A stretch of DNA of 17,085 nt, taken from contig JAPPNY010000155.1 in assembly GCA_028818385.1 (NCBI GenBank), positions 1 to 17,085 on the forward strand. Reading direction: 5' to 3'. Below the pieces are notes generated by a model. That model was not told the origin of the DNA and searched no databases. It was given only the letters and a program-made list of their open reading frames with translations. The position numbers and the translations under genes are program-made. Source of the stretch: Spirochaetaceae bacterium. GTDB taxonomy: Bacteria > Spirochaetota > Spirochaetia > SZUA-6 > Bin103. Positions 15,048 through 17,085 of the stretch are shown here, piece by piece. Numbering within the stretch: the first letter of the stretch is position 1; each line of letters opens with the position of its first letter.

Positions 15048-15455
15048 TCAGCCTTCGCTCCCCGGTTCTCCCGGCGCTTGGGGATAGATGGCGACGATCA
15101 CGGAGGCGCCCACCCGTGCGATCCGCTGCATCGTCTCCGGCGCCAGCTCGGAGCGGAAGCATTCCGAGGAGTCGTCGATCTCGTATCCGACGTTGAACGT
15201 CCTCCGGTAGGCGCCGTTCCAGACGGATTGCCCGTCGTCCTTGAAGGCCGTGATCTTGTCGCAGAAGTCCGCGATCTGGATGTCGGGGCCGGTGCTCACG
15301 CCTCTGCCGGCATGCTCGAACGCAGCCGCGAAGCCCCGTGCCGATTCCCGGTAGTCCACCGACACGACCTCTGCGCCCGAGAAGGAGTGGAACAGGTGAC
15401 CGAGCGGCCGGGGGCTCTCGACCTCAAGCTGGACGCCGATGAACCGTGCTGCCAT
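15048..15455 (-). CDS. Hypothetical protein, second copy of a tandem paralogous pair
   Basis: Protein of 135 residues, not assigned to a named family with certainty. It is clearly homologous to the product of the upstream gene. Both begin MAA, share LEVE..PR.L near residue 11, FSG near 25, FCD at 64-66, and W79.GAYRRTFNVGY to residue 91, and both end with a helix plus strand (ELAPETMQRIARVGASVIVAIYP here). The closing segment is reminiscent of DUF4279 proteins, a weak visual match only. There is no signal peptide or membrane segment. The ATG at 15455 has GAGGAG (15463-15468) seven bases upstream; a longer frame to 15539 is disfavoured because it lies inside the neighbouring gene. The start overlaps the neighbour's 3' end by 32 nt. 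Confidence 0.75.
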   Translation of the reverse strand: MAARFIGVQLEVESPRPLGHLFHSFSGAEVVSVDYRESARGFAAAFEHAGRGVSTGPDIQIADFCDKITAFKDDGQSVWNGAYRRTFNVGYEIDDSSECFRSELAPETMQRIARVGASVIVAIYPQAPGEPGSEG

Positions 15456-15879
15456 TCCTGGTCTCCTCTTCCGGCGGACTGTGGAACTCCGTAGGAGTAT
15501 CGGACAGAGAGTAGATGGTGATGCCCAATGACGCTTCAAGCTCGGCGGCCCGTCGTACGGTATCTGCCGTCAGCTCGAAGCGAGAGCAGCCGGCCGACCC
15601 GTCGCTGTCGAAGCCCACGTCGAAGGTCCTGCGGTGAGCACCGGCCCACGTCGCCTCCGCGTCTTCGCGGAAGCCCTCGATCGCGTCGCAGAACTCGGAG
15701 ACGATGCTGTTCGGATCGGACGGCAGGGCCGTGACTTCGAAATTCGCGAAGTGACCGCGGCGTTCGGTCTCGAAGCAGCCCAGACAATCGATGCCCGACC
15801 CCGAGAACTCCTGAAGGATGTGGCTGAGTTGGCGGGGCCCCTCGACCTCAAGGTCCACATTGAGATATTGGGCTGCCAT
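15424..15879 (-). CDS. Hypothetical protein, first copy of a tandem paralogous pair
   Basis: Protein of 151 residues. The conserved part runs to about residue 123 and matches the downstream copy: LEVEGPRQLSHILQEFSG at 10-27, SEFCDAIEGF at 61-70, W78AGAHRRTFDVGF90, and FELTADTVRRAAELEASLGITIYSLS at the end. The conserved tryptophan and the GAxRRTFxVG motif probably form a structural core. The last 28 residues (rich in Glu, Pro and charged residues) are absent from the copy and arise where the reading frame runs over the second gene's ribosome site and start. The C-terminal part resembles DUF4279 ends by eye. Function is unknown. The ATG at 15879 lacks an obvious Shine-Dalgarno. Transcribed from the 321-bp gap to the right. 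Confidence 0.75.
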   Translation of the reverse strand: MAAQYLNVDLEVEGPRQLSHILQEFSGSGIDCLGCFETERRGHFANFEVTALPSDPNSIVSEFCDAIEGFREDAEATWAGAHRRTFDVGFDSDGSAGCSRFELTADTVRRAAELEASLGITIYSLSDTPTEFHSPPEEETRNGSTVHRRPA

Positions 15880-16200
15880 GGTTTCGACGCTGGCTCACCC
15901 GCCATGCTAGGGCGATGAGGTCGGCGGTGGCAAGTCGACCGGGTCCCCGAGCTGGCGGTATCGGCCTGGTAGCGGGTGCGCGGCGAAAAAGATCGAGGAT
16001 TCGTGCCGCAGGGTCTTGACGGGGTTTCGCGCCCGCGAGGTGGCGCGCCACCGCACGTACGCCCCCCTTCCGGCCTCCCGGAAGCTCGGATGTCCCTTGG
16101 ACCGCCGAGCGCCCCTTCCAGCGCCCACTGAGCGCGAATCCGTCGCCGGTCACGGACTCGACCAAAGGGGCTATATCGAAACCAGTATTACATTAACTCC
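15880..16200. other. Intergenic region with two inverted repeats
   Basis: About 321 bases between the unknown minus-strand pair and the plus-strand HNH gene. I find no credible coding region. It holds a perfect 14-bp palindrome GGTGGCGCGCCACC (16039-16052) and a hairpin with a 7-bp stem, CTTCCGG/CCGGAAG with a 4-base loop (16067-16084). Neither is followed by a T tract on either strand, so a rho-independent terminator is not supported. The last 40 bases before 16201 are AT-richer and contain the likely promoter of the HNH gene. Confidence 0.6.
16189..16194 (+). promoter_or_regulatory. TACATT -10-like box 6 nt before the HNH gene start
   Basis: TACATT ends six bases before the ATG at 16201, inside a local AT-rich patch, and no Shine-Dalgarno is present. 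This fits a leaderless transcript. No good -35 sequence was found at the expected distance. Confidence 0.35.
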
Positions 16201-17085
16201 ATGAAGATCACCTCTCCTGCCACCGCCACCGGCCTTGTCATCACCTCCACTGTCGGCGGCCTCTCCGACCGCGCGCTGCTGCGTCAGACCAGCACCCTGG
16301 TCCGCCACGAACGCCACCTGCAGGGCGCCATCATCGACCACTTGGCCGAGATCGAAACCCGCCGTCTCTTTCTGCAGCGGGGCTGTTCCAGCCTGTTCGA
16401 CTACGCGGTGCGCGAGCTCGGCTACAGCGACGCTGCCGCCGGGCGGCGCCTTGGCGCCGTGCGGCTGTGCGCCGACCAGCCCGACGCGCGCGAGCGGCTG
16501 CGCGACGGCTCGCTGACGCTGAGCGCCGCAGCGGAGCTTCAGGAGGCGCTCGACCGCCACGACCCGAGCCGGCCGCCGCGCCGAGCGCGCACCGGCAACC
16601 GTGCGGCACATGGCGAATCCGAGCCCGCTCGGACAGCGAAGGAGCGGGCCGCCCCGGAACCCGTTCACGCCGTGACGGTGCAGGACGCGGCGATCCCCGC
16701 CGACACCACTCCGACGCCGGAGCGGACGCCGCACCCGACGCCGAGCTCCACGCCCTCGCAGACCCGACAGGAAGCGACCGACCGCCGAGCCGCTGCCGCC
16801 ACGAAGCCCGCTGGCGCCGCCACTCCGACAGCGAAGCCGTGCGCTTCGGGCCGCGCCATCCCGGCGGCGGTGAAACGACAGGTCTGGCAGCGGGACGGTG
16901 GCCGCTGCAGCTACCTCGATCGGCGGACCGGACGCCGCTGCAACTCACGACATCTGATCGAGATAGACCACATCCTGCCCTATGCGCTGGGCGGTGGCGC
17001 CGATCCCGCAAATCTCAGATTGTTATGCGAAGTCCGGGATAATGCGGAGTCACGTAGCCGAAGGTCCCATCAGGCAAGGCTTTGA
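16201..17085 (+). CDS. HNH endonuclease family protein with altered C-terminus
   Basis: Protein of 294 residues. Residues 20-120 form a helical N-terminal domain (RHERHLQGAIIDHLAEIETRRLF, then FDYAVRELGYSDAAAGRRLGAVRLC) known from HNH proteins of Bdellovibrio-like bacteria. Residues 122-217 are a low-complexity linker rich in Pro, Thr, Ala and Arg. The C-terminal HNH domain begins at IPAAVKRQVWQRDGGRCSY: C236 and C247 form one zinc pair, E254-D256-H257 the catalytic HNH core, and N271 the middle residue of NLRLLC. Family members continue after this cysteine (C276) with a histidine-containing helix. Here the sequence changes to EVRDNAESRSRRSHQARL, with no matching histidine. The gene therefore looks broken or rewritten at its 3' end, and nuclease activity is doubtful. 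These proteins are often multi-copy in their genomes. Confidence 0.8.
   Translation: MKITSPATATGLVITSTVGGLSDRALLRQTSTLVRHERHLQGAIIDHLAEIETRRLFLQRGCSSLFDYAVRELGYSDAAAGRRLGAVRLCADQPDARERLRDGSLTLSAAAELQEALDRHDPSRPPRRARTGNRAAHGESEPARTAKERAAPEPVHAVTVQDAAIPADTTPTPERTPHPTPSSTPSQTRQEATDRRAAAATKPAGAATPTAKPCASGRAIPAAVKRQVWQRDGGRCSYLDRRTGRRCNSRHLIEIDHILPYALGGGADPANLRLLCEVRDNAESRSRRSHQARL
17025..17051 (+). repeat. Direct repeat ATGCGRAGTC with 17-bp period, possible mobile-element end
   Basis: ATGCGAAGTC (17025-17034) and ATGCGGAGTC (17042-17051) differ at one base. The repeat begins exactly where the HNH protein stops matching its family, and the local codons (AGA, TTG, TTA) are unlike the GC-rich gene body. 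Repeated TTATGCG-type motifs occur, as I recall, at the ends of some tyrosine-recombinase elements, but that link is from memory and unverified. Confidence 0.45.

Noticed and set aside
15848..16165. Possible 105-residue minus-strand gene in the large gap
   Set aside because: No ribosome site, no family resemblance, and Arg/Ala/Pro-rich composition typical of chance high-GC frames. It also overlaps the start of the paralogue gene.

Overview
This is a high-GC bacterial chromosome segment. It carries 18 protein-coding genes, packed closely in short directons with convergent and divergent junctions. I see no rRNA, tRNA, CRISPR array or intact transposase. The lineage cannot be fixed from sequence alone. 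The gene content (PreP-type M16 protease, adjacent tal and pgi, a YtxJ/BrxC bacilliredoxin, PhyH dioxygenase, N-acyl-D-amino-acid deacylase, UxuA-like and Gfo/Idh enzymes, a Bdellovibrio-like HNH protein) fits an environmental or host-associated Gram-negative bacterium, for example a high-GC spirochaete-like or similar uncultured lineage. That placement is a guess.

Left block, minus strand (18-6842): transaldolase, glucose-6-phosphate isomerase, flavin reductase, PreP-like M16C metalloprotease, and a small MNT nucleotidyltransferase at the left edge. The first three are translationally coupled by 1-4 nt overlaps. Transaldolase and isomerase look like the two halves of the known Tal-Pgi fusion, separated only by a TTGA stop/start overlap.

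Middle block, plus strand (6990-10415): a YhhQ queuosine-precursor transporter overlaps queF (preQ0 reductase), giving a small 7-deazaguanine uptake and reduction unit. Next comes a DUF4160/DUF2442 pair of lower GC than its neighbours, probably an acquired toxin-antitoxin-like cassette. An N-acyl-D-amino-acid deacylase follows, and its most plausible start is a CTG overlapping the DUF2442 stop codon.

Catabolic block (10435-14041): a PhyH-type Fe(II)/2-oxoglutarate oxygenase (minus) is divergent from a plus-strand run of a carboxymuconolactone-decarboxylase-family protein, a monothiol bacilliredoxin, a UxuA-type mannonate dehydratase-like enzyme and a Gfo/Idh/MocA dehydrogenase. The last three are almost contiguous and probably form one transcript, consistent with sugar-acid or polyol breakdown. 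A perfect 16-bp palindrome lies between the putative -10 and the ribosome binding site of the bacilliredoxin gene.

Right block (14026-17085): a CoA-pyrophosphatase-like NUDIX hydrolase (minus), a YbjQ-family protein (plus), a tandem pair of homologous small proteins of unknown function (minus), a 321-bp non-coding gap with hairpins, and an HNH endonuclease whose conserved C-terminus is replaced at the right edge by sequence carrying a 17-bp-period direct repeat, suggesting a mobile-element junction. Several genes have a TANNNT box exactly 6 nt before the start codon and no Shine-Dalgarno, so leaderless transcription may be in use.
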